In this document: positions 51,150 through 59,004 of the stretch, piece after piece | Numbering within the stretch: position 1 is the stretch's first letter | How the letters are laid out: every line of letters starts with the position of its first letter | Origin: Kitasatospora sp. NBC_00458 | GTDB taxonomy: Bacteria; Actinomycetota; Actinomycetes; Streptomycetales; Streptomycetaceae | Direction: 5' to 3' | Length of the DNA stretch: 64,000 nt | Assembly: GCF_036013975.1 (NCBI RefSeq) | Contig: NZ_CP107904.1 | Span: forward strand, 558,001-622,000 | The notes under the pieces: model-generated | What the model was told of the DNA's origin: nothing | The model's input: only the letters and a program-made list of their open reading frames with translations | Databases searched by the model: none | Program-made: the position numbers and the translations under genes

Positions 51150-51221
51150 GGCCTGCGCGCGGCTCGGCGGGGACGGCGGCGGCTTGTGGCAGCGGCTCGG
51201 CGGCAGCGGCTCGGCGGCAGG

Positions 51222-51252
51222 GGCGTCCGGTCCGAATATCGGACCGGACGCC
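51222..51252 (+). other. 13-bp perfect hairpin upstream of TROVE-like gene
   Basis: GGCGTCCGGTCCG and CGGACCGGACGCC flank a 5-nt AATAT loop, 73 bp after the reductase stop and 188 bp before the next start. It may be the reductase terminator, an operator, or part of a small structured RNA. TACGGT at 51267-51272 could be a -10 for the downstream gene. Confidence 0.55.
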
Positions 51253-51439
51253 GGCCCGGCCTCTGATACGGTCGACGGGCCGGCCGCGGGACTCCGGTGC
51301 GACTTCCGGAACGCGCCTCTACAGCATTGATTCGCAGTTCGTGCCCCCATTCCCCGGCCGGCACCCCCGGGTCCGTGACAAGCCGGATTCCGGGACAGGG
51401 GCAGGGGCGGGAACGAGCAGCAGGAGCGGGGGCGGCACG

Positions 51440-52945
51440 GTGGAGACGTACGGCGACCTCGTCGCCGCCGAGGACGTCCTGCTCTTCGTCAACGCCGCGA
51501 TCACCGGCACCGGCCAGCACGAGTTCCACGGCGGAGCGGACGAGCAGCGGCTCTCGCTCGACTTCCTGCACGAGTACATGCTCGTCAACTACCGCGAGCC
51601 GTACGCCGCCGCGCTCGCCCTCGACATCAACGACCACAACGCCGCGCTGATCGTCCGACGCCTGCTGGAGAACGCCCGCGAGGCCACCCCCGAGCAGCGG
51701 GACACCGAGGGCCGGCTGATCGCACGCCGGCTGGCGCTGCTGCCCCCGCAGCGGGTGTACCGGCTGATCGCGGAGCTGCGCCGGGCCAAGGTCAACAACC
51801 GCCGCACCCGCGCGATCCTGCGCGACTGGCTCGCCGCGCGCCCGGACCAGGCCTTCGACGCCGTGAAGTACCGCAGCGGCCTCAAGCTCGCACTGCGCCA
51901 CACCCATCTGCGGCCGCTGGCGGAGGAGACCGGCGACTTCCTGTACGCGCCGCGCCGCCGCGGACGCTTCGAGTCGCCGCTGCTCGACGCCTGGCGCCGC
52001 GCCCACCACCAGCAGGCGGCCCTCTACGAACTCCCGTACACCGTCGCCGAGGGCTTCGCCCAGCGGCACGGCATCCCCCGCGCGACCTTCCTGGAGCGCA
52101 TCGCACCCCGGATGACCACACTGGAGCGGCTGCGCCTCCAGGAGTCCGCCCGCGGCCACGGCGCCACCGCCGTCGGCGCCGACCTGGCCCGGATGCCGCT
52201 CACCAGGCTCGCCTCGTACGTCCTCGGCCTGCCGCCCGCCGACCGGACGGCCCGGCGCGCGGAGCTCACCGCGGCCCTGCGCGCCGCCGCCCGCCGGGCG
52301 GCGCTCTCCGCCGGTGCGCGGGAGGGCGGTTGGGGACGGGTCACGGCCGTCCTCGACGACAGCTTCTCCTCGTACGGATCGGGCCGCAAGCGACGGCGCC
52401 CGCTCGCCACCGCACTGGCGAGCCACTTCCTGCTGGAGGTGCTCGCCGACGAGTACACGGCGCTGTGGACCTCCGGCCGCACCGACGCGCTGCTCGCCCG
52501 GCCGACCGGCCCGACCCCGCTCGGCCGGCGGATCCTCGACGCGCTCGACACCGCGCCGCAGCGGCTGCTGATCGTCTCGGACGGCTGGGACAACGCGCCT
52601 CCCGGACTGGCCGCCGAGGTGCTGCGGGTGTGGCGCACCCGGCTCGACCCCGACCGGCGGACCAGCGTCGTGCACCTCAACCCGGTGTACGACGCCGAGG
52701 ACTTCGACGTCCGGCGACTGGCCCCGACGGTGCCCACCGCCGGGCTGCGCGACGCCGAGGACCTGCCCTCGCTGGTCGAGTTCGCCCGGTTCGCGGAGGG
52801 CCGCACCGACCTCGCCGAGCTGACGGCACACCTGGCGGCCCGTACGGAGAGCTTCCTGGCAGCCGCCGACACGACCCGGGCCACCGGCACGGCTCAGGCC
52901 ACCGGCACGGCCCGGGCCGCCGGACACGCGGAGGAGACAGGATGA
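51440..52945 (+). CDS. TROVE/Ro60-like protein with C-terminal vWA domain
   Basis: 501 residues, soluble. Residues ~1-290 are helical, HEAT-like (FLHEYMLVNYREPYAAALAL; LPYTVAEGFAQRHGIPRATF; ERIAPRMTTLERLRLQES), in the same order as a TROVE module, though divergent. Residues ~298-480 are a vWA domain with an intact metal site: DDSFS (306-310), Thr359 (PTPLGRR) and Asp381 (SDGWDN). A Thr/Ala/Gly repeat tail follows. GTG at 51440 has GGGGG 7 nt upstream. Ro60-type proteins bind Y RNAs and misfolded RNAs. The stop overlaps the next start (ATGA). Confidence 0.65.
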   Translation: METYGDLVAAEDVLLFVNAAITGTGQHEFHGGADEQRLSLDFLHEYMLVNYREPYAAALALDINDHNAALIVRRLLENAREATPEQRDTEGRLIARRLALLPPQRVYRLIAELRRAKVNNRRTRAILRDWLAARPDQAFDAVKYRSGLKLALRHTHLRPLAEETGDFLYAPRRRGRFESPLLDAWRRAHHQQAALYELPYTVAEGFAQRHGIPRATFLERIAPRMTTLERLRLQESARGHGATAVGADLARMPLTRLASYVLGLPPADRTARRAELTAALRAAARRAALSAGAREGGWGRVTAVLDDSFSSYGSGRKRRRPLATALASHFLLEVLADEYTALWTSGRTDALLARPTGPTPLGRRILDALDTAPQRLLIVSDGWDNAPPGLAAEVLRVWRTRLDPDRRTSVVHLNPVYDAEDFDVRRLAPTVPTAGLRDAEDLPSLVEFARFAEGRTDLAELTAHLAARTESFLAAADTTRATGTAQATGTARAAGHAEETG

Positions 52946-54171
52946 CCGCCGCAGCGCCGACGTTCCGTCCCGACCTGGCCGGCCTCACCGTGCGGCCCGC
53001 CCAGGTGTGGGGCGGGGTCCGGCTGGTGCCGCTGGTCCGCGACGAGCCGTTCCACGACCTCCGGCTCCACCAGGAGCTCCACGCGGACGAGTTCGCCGAG
53101 CCCACCGCCGTCCAGGCCGACCGCCGGACCACCTACCACGCGTACGTCCCGCACGGCTTCGTCGCCGACTGGAACCGCGACGGCACCCCCGCGGCCGCCT
53201 ACGGCACCCGGCTCGGCCCCTCCCCGACCGGAACGGGGCCTGGCGGCGGTCCGGCAGCGGGGAACGGGACGGCACCCGGGAGCGGGACCGAGCACGTCCG
53301 GCTCCGGATGCCGCACCGGATGGCCAAGCGCGAGAACCGCACCAGGCTGCGCTTCCTCCCCCTCCACCTCGCCCTGGAGGGCTACCTCGCACTGCACTTC
53401 GGCGGCCCGTCGATCGCCTGGGAGCAGTGGTCCGAGCTGGCCCTGCGCCGCGGTCTGTCACCACGCGCCGAGGAGGCGTACAGCGGCGCCCAGGTCCGCG
53501 GACTGGCCGACGCCCTCCGGGTGTTCGAACTCCACCCCGGCCAGTGCGGCCTCCTGGTGTACGTCGCCGACGCCCTCGCGGCCACCTTCGTGGTGCCGCA
53601 CCCCGACGACTACCTGGCCCTGCACCGGAGCCTGCTCCTCGACCTCTACGGCGAACTCATCCACCACTACGGCACCCTGTCGGCCCCGGTGCCCGACTTC
53701 CGTGCCGACCTGCGCCCCGCCGGGCCGATCCGCTCGCTCGCCGGGCTCCGCGCCGCCGTCGAGGAGGAGGAACGCGCCTGGGCGCGGTTCCACGACCTGA
53801 CGATGGCCGGCGGCCTGCTGGGCGTGGAGCACCGCCGACAGGTGGTGTACCGGCTCGACCGGTTCACCCTCTCCCGCTTCCTGCCGGACTTCCGCCCCAA
53901 GCAGGAGAACCACATCGGCGAGACCATCACCGACGAGACCGGGCGGGTCGCCTACCTCAAGACGTTCCGCCTCTCCGAGAGCCAGGTCCGCCGCGGCCAC
54001 CTCCTCGACCGTCTCGCCGCCCACGACTGGCACCTCCCGGCCACCGCCGCGTCCCTGGGGATCACCGAGGCCCAGCTCGGCCTCCGTCTGGAGTCCGCCG
54101 GATTCGGCGGCCTGCTGCGCCAGGACGTCCTCGACCACTACCGCCGCCAGGCCCGCCGGGGCAACGGGTAG
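52942..54171 (+). CDS. Partner of TROVE-like protein, with Fis-like HTH at C-terminus
   Basis: 409 residues. The N-terminal ~110 residues (VRPAQVWGGVRLVPLVRDEP, then YHAYVPHGFVADW) faintly resemble ARPP/DUF6569-type modules found in RNA-repair and ADP-ribose neighbourhoods. The centre is helical and aromatic rich. The last ~60 residues (HLLDRLAAHDWHLPATAASL, then GITEAQLGLRLESAGFG) look like a Fis-type HTH. A Gly/Pro-rich insert (~97-125) interrupts the N-domain. The start overlaps the upstream stop by 4 bp, so the two are made together. Role unknown: nucleic-acid-binding adaptor or regulator is the best guess. Confidence 0.6.
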   Translation: MTAAAPTFRPDLAGLTVRPAQVWGGVRLVPLVRDEPFHDLRLHQELHADEFAEPTAVQADRRTTYHAYVPHGFVADWNRDGTPAAAYGTRLGPSPTGTGPGGGPAAGNGTAPGSGTEHVRLRMPHRMAKRENRTRLRFLPLHLALEGYLALHFGGPSIAWEQWSELALRRGLSPRAEEAYSGAQVRGLADALRVFELHPGQCGLLVYVADALAATFVVPHPDDYLALHRSLLLDLYGELIHHYGTLSAPVPDFRADLRPAGPIRSLAGLRAAVEEEERAWARFHDLTMAGGLLGVEHRRQVVYRLDRFTLSRFLPDFRPKQENHIGETITDETGRVAYLKTFRLSESQVRRGHLLDRLAAHDWHLPATAASLGITEAQLGLRLESAGFGGLLRQDVLDHYRRQARRGNG

Positions 54172-54178
54172 GAGGGGC

Positions 54179-54409
54179 GTCCCGGCGCCGGCCGGGGCCG
54201 TCGCCCAGCGCCGGCGCACCTACGACCTGCGCGGCGCGGTGCGGCTGCGCCGAGGGATCCGCCTGCTGCCCGACGAGCCGGATGCGACCGAGCCGCCACC
54301 ACGGGGGGCGCGGGTTCCGCCGATGCCCCCGGCACCATCCCGGCCGCCTGTTCCGCCTGTTCCGCCACCCCCGCCCGCGCCACCGGACGCGGGCCGACGC
54401 ACCCCGTGA
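54179..54409 (+). other. Coding-like segment without a start codon
   Basis: From 54179 a frame of 76 codons runs to TGA at 54407. Its first ~40 codons have strong G/C-ending usage and read like protein (QRRRTYDLRGAVRLRRGIRL, then LPDEPD); the rest is Pro-rich. No ATG/GTG/TTG precedes it with a ribosome site. It may be a frameshifted C-terminal extension of the preceding gene, a small protein starting at an internal GTG, or a remnant. The rest of 54172-54528 holds no other candidate. Confidence 0.35.
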
Positions 54410-54515
54410 CACGGCCACGGCGCGCCGCCCGCGGCGGGCCGCACCCCCGCACAAGTCCAGCGCCCGTCGGCGCTCGCCCGGCGAAAAGGGGTGGTGGTTC
54501 CCAAGGGTGACGCAG

Positions 54516-54521
54516 TAGGGT
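54516..54521 (+). promoter_or_regulatory. -10 element for the leader-peptide/MoxR operon
   Basis: TAGGGT ends 7 nt before the first ATG of a 17-codon open frame, so the mRNA would be leaderless. Confidence 0.5.
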
Positions 54522-54528
54522 CGCCGCG

Positions 54529-54582
54529 ATGATGACTTCTCCTGACAGATCGGGGGTCCCGTCCGCGCAAGGTGAGTGCTGA
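54529..54582 (+). CDS. 17-codon leader peptide, overlapping the next gene (TGATG)
   Basis: ATG ATG opens a frame for MMTSPDRSGVPSAQGEC that stops with TGA at 54580-54582; the final A is the first base of the ATG of the following gene. A -10 hexamer sits 7 nt upstream, so ribosomes would load on a leaderless mRNA, translate the peptide and re-initiate at 54582. This would couple expression of the following gene to translation of the peptide. The peptide has no run of a single amino acid, so classical attenuation is not obvious. Confidence 0.45.
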   Translation: MMTSPDRSGVPSAQGEC

Positions 54583-55949
54583 TGCTCACTCAGGACGCGA
54601 ACGGGGATTCCCGGCTTTCCTTCTGGCGGCGCGTGCGCGAGTTCGCCGTGCCGCCCACCGTGATCGAGACTGCGACCGCTCGCCGCCGGGTCGGTGACTG
54701 GGCGGGGGCCTGTGCTGCCGCAGGTGTCGACGTCGATCTCGACCTGCGGTCCGTCTCCCGTGCCTACGGCCGAGATCTCGCGGCACAAGTCCGCGACGAC
54801 CTACGGCACTTGGCACCCGATCTGCTGCGCTGGCACCTTCCGAGGACCGCACCCGACGGGCTGCTGCGGCCCGGGCTGACCGTGCCGTTGGCACGGTACG
54901 GCTCTGGACCGGTGCAGCTCGTGGTCCGGACGACTCCGGCCTGGGCGGATGCCGGTCAGCGGATCAGCCTCGCGCTGTGGGACGCGTCCCGCGACGACGG
55001 GCGCCCGCGTCGGCATCCGCATCCGCATCCGCACCCCGCCCGGCGGTTCCGCCTCGACCTGCACCGCCACCTGTGGGACGCCCGCAGGGCAGGTGAGTTG
55101 GGGGTGCGGGCCGGGACCGGCCGACCGTCGGCAGAGGGGTTCCCGGTTCCGCCGGGGTTCAGCTGCGCCGTGGACCGGTGGGCGGCCGAGGCAGGGATCC
55201 TGCTCGGTGCCGAGGGCCGGTCCGCCGGGGCCGTGGTGGTCCGGCTCGGGTCCCGCCAGCGGCTGCTCCTCGACGTGCCAACGGACCGGGACGGGGCCGC
55301 CGTCACGCGCACGACGGCCGACCGGTCCGCCGGCCTGCCCGTCCTGCCGGACGCGGCGACCTGGGTACTGCCGGACCTGGAACTGCTCCGCGCCGGGCTG
55401 ATCCGGCCCGACCAGCTCCATCCGCTGGTCGCCTCGGCCTTGGTGCCCGACCACTGGCAGGCCGACCCGGCGAGGGTGCCCGGCCCAGCGGTGGCGGCCG
55501 ACCCGACAGGGCGGCACCGTGTGGTCGACTGCCGGGGTGAGCTGCACCGGATCGGCTTGGTCGACGGGGTGCTGGCCCCGCTGGACCACGACCCGGCGGA
55601 ACTCCGGCGCGAGGAGCTGCTGGTCGCCCTGACCGGTACGCCGTTGCCCTGCCTGCAGGTCATCGACGAGGCACACCGCCGTCCGGAGAACCTCGCCGAC
55701 GTCCGCGCGCGCCTCGACCACGGCGACACCGCCGGAGCGCTGGCCGCCGTCGAGGCCCTGCTGGGTCCCGAGGCGATGCTGCGCGAGGGTGCCTTGCGGG
55801 ACGACCTGGAGGCGGCCGCCCGACAACGCGTCACCTACGGGCTGTTCAGGGCCGGCCTGGTCGGGCCGCGGATCGAGCACGTCGGCCGACCGGTCCGCCA
55901 CCGGCGTCCCGCCCGCCGATCACGCCCCCGCCACGCCGACTCCCGCTGA
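54582..55949 (+). CDS. Unknown conserved protein of the MoxR/vWA cluster
   Basis: 455 residues, soluble; I do not recognise the family. Visible features: an N-terminal helical part (FWRRVREFAVPPTVIETATA; DVDLDLRSVSRAYGRDLAAQ), a beta-rich middle with an HPHPHPHP run, and a helical C-terminus (CLQVIDEAHRRPENLADVRA; QRVTYGLFRAGLVGPR). ATG at 54582 has AAGGTGAG about 6 nt upstream and overlaps the leader-peptide stop; a GTG at 54576 is in frame. It precedes the MoxR gene by ~170 bp on the same strand, so it is probably a dedicated partner or substrate. Confidence 0.65.
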   Translation: MLTQDANGDSRLSFWRRVREFAVPPTVIETATARRRVGDWAGACAAAGVDVDLDLRSVSRAYGRDLAAQVRDDLRHLAPDLLRWHLPRTAPDGLLRPGLTVPLARYGSGPVQLVVRTTPAWADAGQRISLALWDASRDDGRPRRHPHPHPHPARRFRLDLHRHLWDARRAGELGVRAGTGRPSAEGFPVPPGFSCAVDRWAAEAGILLGAEGRSAGAVVVRLGSRQRLLLDVPTDRDGAAVTRTTADRSAGLPVLPDAATWVLPDLELLRAGLIRPDQLHPLVASALVPDHWQADPARVPGPAVAADPTGRHRVVDCRGELHRIGLVDGVLAPLDHDPAELRREELLVALTGTPLPCLQVIDEAHRRPENLADVRARLDHGDTAGALAAVEALLGPEAMLREGALRDDLEAAARQRVTYGLFRAGLVGPRIEHVGRPVRHRRPARRSRPRHADSR

Positions 55950-55980
55950 CCCGCGCACAGACGCCCTCCCACGCCTGCCA

Positions 55981-56022
55981 CACCGGCCACACACCGACTC
56001 GCACCGGCCACACACCGACCCG
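55981..56022. repeat. 21-bp tandem repeat upstream of MoxR gene
   Basis: Two 21-bp copies (caccggccacacaccgactcg and a copy with one change) are followed by a partial caccgaatcgcacc. They occupy the spacer between the unknown gene and the MoxR gene. Confidence 0.75.
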
Positions 56023-56120
56023 CACCGAATCGCACCCGAAACGCCGACGGGTGCAGGGGCCACGCCCCGCCCCGAGCGATTCCCCCCGTGACCCACCGAG
56101 AACCCGAAGGTGATCCCGCC

Positions 56121-57353
56121 ATGCCCCCGAGCCTTGCCATGCCCACTCGACTCGACGTCGCCGCCGACCTGTTGACCCTCCTGAACGACACCGCCACCGA
56201 ACCGCGCCCGAACGCCCAGCTGGAGGCCCTGACCCTGGCCGTCGCCGCCGACCTGCCCGTCCTGCTCTGGGGCGAGCCCGGGATCGGCAAGACCGCCGCC
56301 CTGAACCAGCTCGCCGAGGCCCTGGACCTGCCGCTGACCACGGTGATCGCCAGCGTGCACGAGCCGTCCGACTTCTCGGGGCTGCCCGTCGTCGGGGACG
56401 ACCCCGCCGTGCAGGGTGTCCCGATGGCCCCGCCGGACTGGGCGGTGCGCCTGGTCCGGGCCGGCCGGGGGCTGCTCTTCCTGGACGAGCTGTCCACCGC
56501 CCCGCCGGCCGTCCAGGCCGCCCTGCTGCGCGTGGTCCTGGAACGGCGGATCGGCGCCCTCCGGCTCCCGCCCGGGGTGCGGATCGTGGCCGCCGCCAAT
56601 CCGCGTTCCTCGGCGGCGGACGGCTGGGAGCTGAGCCCGCCGCTCGCCAACCGGTTCGTCCATCTCCAGTGGACCCACGACCCCGAGGTGGTGGTCCGCG
56701 GCCTCGGCGGGACCTGGCCCCGTGCCACTCTGCCCCTCCTCGATCCGCAACTCCTGACCGGGGCCGTGGACTTCGCCCGCCGCGCGGTGTGCGGGCTGCT
56801 GACCGCCCGCCCCACGCTGGTGCACCGGCTGCCCGAGGGCGAGGTTCGGCGGGGCGGTGCCTGGCCGTCGCCCCGGAGCTGGGAGATGGCGCTGCGCCTG
56901 ATCGCCTTCGCGACCGCCGCGGGCTCCGACCGGGAGGTGCTCTCCCAGTTGGTCCGGGGCACGGTGGGCGACGGTCCGGGGCTGGAGCTGCTGGCCGGCC
57001 TGGACCGGATGGACCTCCCCGACCCCGAGGTGCTGCTCGCCGATCCGGCGTCCGCCGTGCTGCCCGAGCGCGGGGACCTCCGGCAGGCCGTGCTGGACGG
57101 CGTGGTCGCGGCGGTCCGACGGCGTCCGGAGCGGGCGCGCTGGGACGCCGCCTGGGCCCTGCTGGTCCGGGCGGTGGAGACCGGGGCGCCGGACCTGGTG
57201 GTGGTGCCCGCCACCACGCTCGCCACGCTGCGCCGGGAGGACTGGGACGTACCGGCGTCCATCGAGGGGCTCGCCGGGGCGGTGGCCCTGTCCCGGCGGG
57301 CGGACCGTGCGGCCGTCATGGCCTCCGCCCGCACCACGAAGGCGGGCCGATGA
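56121..57353 (+). CDS. MoxR-family AAA+ ATPase
   Basis: 410 residues. Walker A is GEPGIGKT (51-58), Walker B LLFLDE (118-123), sensor 1 Asn160 (VAAANP). The MoxR-type insertion sequence HEPSDFSGLPV lies between them and a helical lid follows (GGAWPSPRSWEMALRL). MoxR proteins act as chaperones that load metal or cofactor into, or remodel, partner proteins, usually together with a vWA protein encoded next to them. ATG at 56121 has GAAGG about 10 nt upstream. The stop overlaps the next start as ATGA. Confidence 0.92.
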   Translation: MPPSLAMPTRLDVAADLLTLLNDTATEPRPNAQLEALTLAVAADLPVLLWGEPGIGKTAALNQLAEALDLPLTTVIASVHEPSDFSGLPVVGDDPAVQGVPMAPPDWAVRLVRAGRGLLFLDELSTAPPAVQAALLRVVLERRIGALRLPPGVRIVAAANPRSSAADGWELSPPLANRFVHLQWTHDPEVVVRGLGGTWPRATLPLLDPQLLTGAVDFARRAVCGLLTARPTLVHRLPEGEVRRGGAWPSPRSWEMALRLIAFATAAGSDREVLSQLVRGTVGDGPGLELLAGLDRMDLPDPEVLLADPASAVLPERGDLRQAVLDGVVAAVRRRPERARWDAAWALLVRAVETGAPDLVVVPATTLATLRREDWDVPASIEGLAGAVALSRRADRAAVMASARTTKAGR

Positions 57354-58795
57354 GCACGCCCATGCGGACCGACGCGCCTGCCGCCGCCGGTGACGGCGAC
57401 CCCGACACCGCGTGGGACACGGCACCGGACACCGCGTGGGACGGCGACCCCGACACCGCGTGGAGCGCCGCCCCCGGCACCGCACCTCAGGCACCCGCGG
57501 CCCGAGTACCCGTCCCCCGGCCCCACCCACCGGCGGCACCCGCACCGGCGGCACCCGCGCCGCTGGACCTCGACAAGCTGTTCGCCGCCCGCCTGCACGC
57601 GGCCCGGATCCGCCCCTACCTGGCGACGGCGCTGTTCGCCCTGCACGTCGTCGAGTCACGGCTGGTCCCGACGATGGCCGTCGACCGGCACTGGCGCTGC
57701 TACGCCTCCCCCGCGTTCGTGGCCCTCACCCCGGTCGAGGAGCTGGCCGGTGTCTGGGTGCACGAGGTCTCGCACCTGCTGCGCGACCACCACGGGCGCA
57801 GCGACCGGGTCGCGCGGGAGCGCGGGCTGACCGGTCCGGGCGAGCGGCTGCGGATGAACATCGCCGCGGACTGCGAGATCAACGACGACGTGTTCGGGGA
57901 CGGGCTGGTCCGGCCGGAGGGGGCGGTCGAGCCGGCGGCCCTCGGGCTGCCCGAGGGTGAGCTGCTGGAGGACTACCTGCGCCGGTTCCGGCTGGGGCCG
58001 CTGACGCAGGGCCTGGTGTGGCTGGACTGCGGGAGCGGCGCGGACGGACTGGAGCGGGGTTGGGACCTCGGCCCGGACGGCGCGCACGGTCTCAGTGCGC
58101 AGGAGCGGGACGCGGTGCGGTTCCGGGTGGCACAGGGCATCAACGGCCGTCCGGGGCATGCCCCGAAGGGGTGGGAGCGGTGGGCGGAGGAGGCGTTCCA
58201 TCCGCCGCGGGCGTGGCGGGAGCTGCTGGGGGCGGCGGTCCGCTCGGCGGTCTGCGGGTCCGGTTCGGGCGACGACTACAGCTACGGGCGGCCGTCGCGG
58301 CGTTCGGCGTCGGTGCCCGGTGCCGTGCTGCCGAGCCTGCGGCGCAGGCCGCCCCGGGTCTCGGTGGTGGTCGACACCTCCGGTTCGGTCGCCGACGCCG
58401 AGTTGGGCAGCGCGCTCCTGGAGGTGGCGGCGATCTCCCGGGCGGTGGGCGGGCGGCGTGACCTGGTCACGGTGGTGTCGTGTGACGCGGCGGCCCAGGC
58501 GGTGCACCCGTTGTGCCGGGCCGAGGGGATCGCGTTGGTGGGCGGTGGGGGGACGGATCTGCGGACGGGTTTCGCGGCGGCGCTGGGGAGGCGGCCGCGT
58601 CCGGACGTCGTGGTGGTCCTGACCGACGGGCAGACGGCGTGGCCCGCCGCCCGGCCGCCGTGCCGGACGGTGGTGGGCCTGTTCGGCCGGCCGTGGGCGG
58701 GGAGTTCGTGGCGTGAGGACGATCCGGACTACCGGCCGGACGTCCCGCCCGCCTGGGCGCGCGTGGTGGAGATCGGTTCGACCGCCACCGGGTGA
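57350..58795 (+). CDS. DUF2201-type protein: HExxH metallopeptidase-like domain fused to vWA
   Basis: 481 residues. An acidic N-terminus with repeated DPDTAW/DTAW units and a Pro/Ala linker is followed by a helical putative metallopeptidase domain (~75-270) with His138-Glu139-Val-Ser-His142 in VWVHEVSHLLRDHH. The C-terminal vWA (~335-470) has the full metal site: D342-T-S-G-S346, Thr in GGTDLR and Asp in LTDGQT. The 4-bp overlap with the MoxR gene predicts a MoxR-vWA complex in which the ATPase controls the vWA protein and possibly a zinc-dependent proteolytic activity. Confidence 0.88.
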   Translation: MSTPMRTDAPAAAGDGDPDTAWDTAPDTAWDGDPDTAWSAAPGTAPQAPAARVPVPRPHPPAAPAPAAPAPLDLDKLFAARLHAARIRPYLATALFALHVVESRLVPTMAVDRHWRCYASPAFVALTPVEELAGVWVHEVSHLLRDHHGRSDRVARERGLTGPGERLRMNIAADCEINDDVFGDGLVRPEGAVEPAALGLPEGELLEDYLRRFRLGPLTQGLVWLDCGSGADGLERGWDLGPDGAHGLSAQERDAVRFRVAQGINGRPGHAPKGWERWAEEAFHPPRAWRELLGAAVRSAVCGSGSGDDYSYGRPSRRSASVPGAVLPSLRRRPPRVSVVVDTSGSVADAELGSALLEVAAISRAVGGRRDLVTVVSCDAAAQAVHPLCRAEGIALVGGGGTDLRTGFAAALGRRPRPDVVVVLTDGQTAWPAARPPCRTVVGLFGRPWAGSSWREDDPDYRPDVPPAWARVVEIGSTATG

Positions 58796-58800
58796 AGCGA

Positions 58801-58856
58801 GCCGGGTGAGGTGAGTCGGATGAGGTGAGCCGGATGAGGTGAGCCGGATGAGGTGA
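58801..58856. repeat. 14-bp tandem repeat directly after the vWA gene
   Basis: Four units, gccgggtgaggtga, gtcggatgaggtga and gccggatgaggtga twice, start 5 bp after the stop codon. A degenerate copy follows. Confidence 0.85.
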
Positions 58857-58909
58857 GCCGAGTGAACGGCGGTCGGGCGCCGGCCGGATTCCTCGACACA
58901 CCCAACTCC

Positions 58910-58938
58910 TTGACGAATCCATGACATTGACGGACCAT
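58910..58938 (+). promoter_or_regulatory. Candidate promoter of the carboxypeptidase gene
   Basis: TTGACG occurs at 58910-58915 and again at 58927-58932. The first copy with GACCAT at 58933-58938 gives a 17-nt spacing. The stretch is AT-rich relative to its surroundings. Confidence 0.4.
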
Positions 58939-59004
58939 CATGCTGGCGCGCGCCGCAGTTCCTCCCCTGTTCCGTCCCTACGGATCCCCCACAGGAGGAC
59001 AGTC

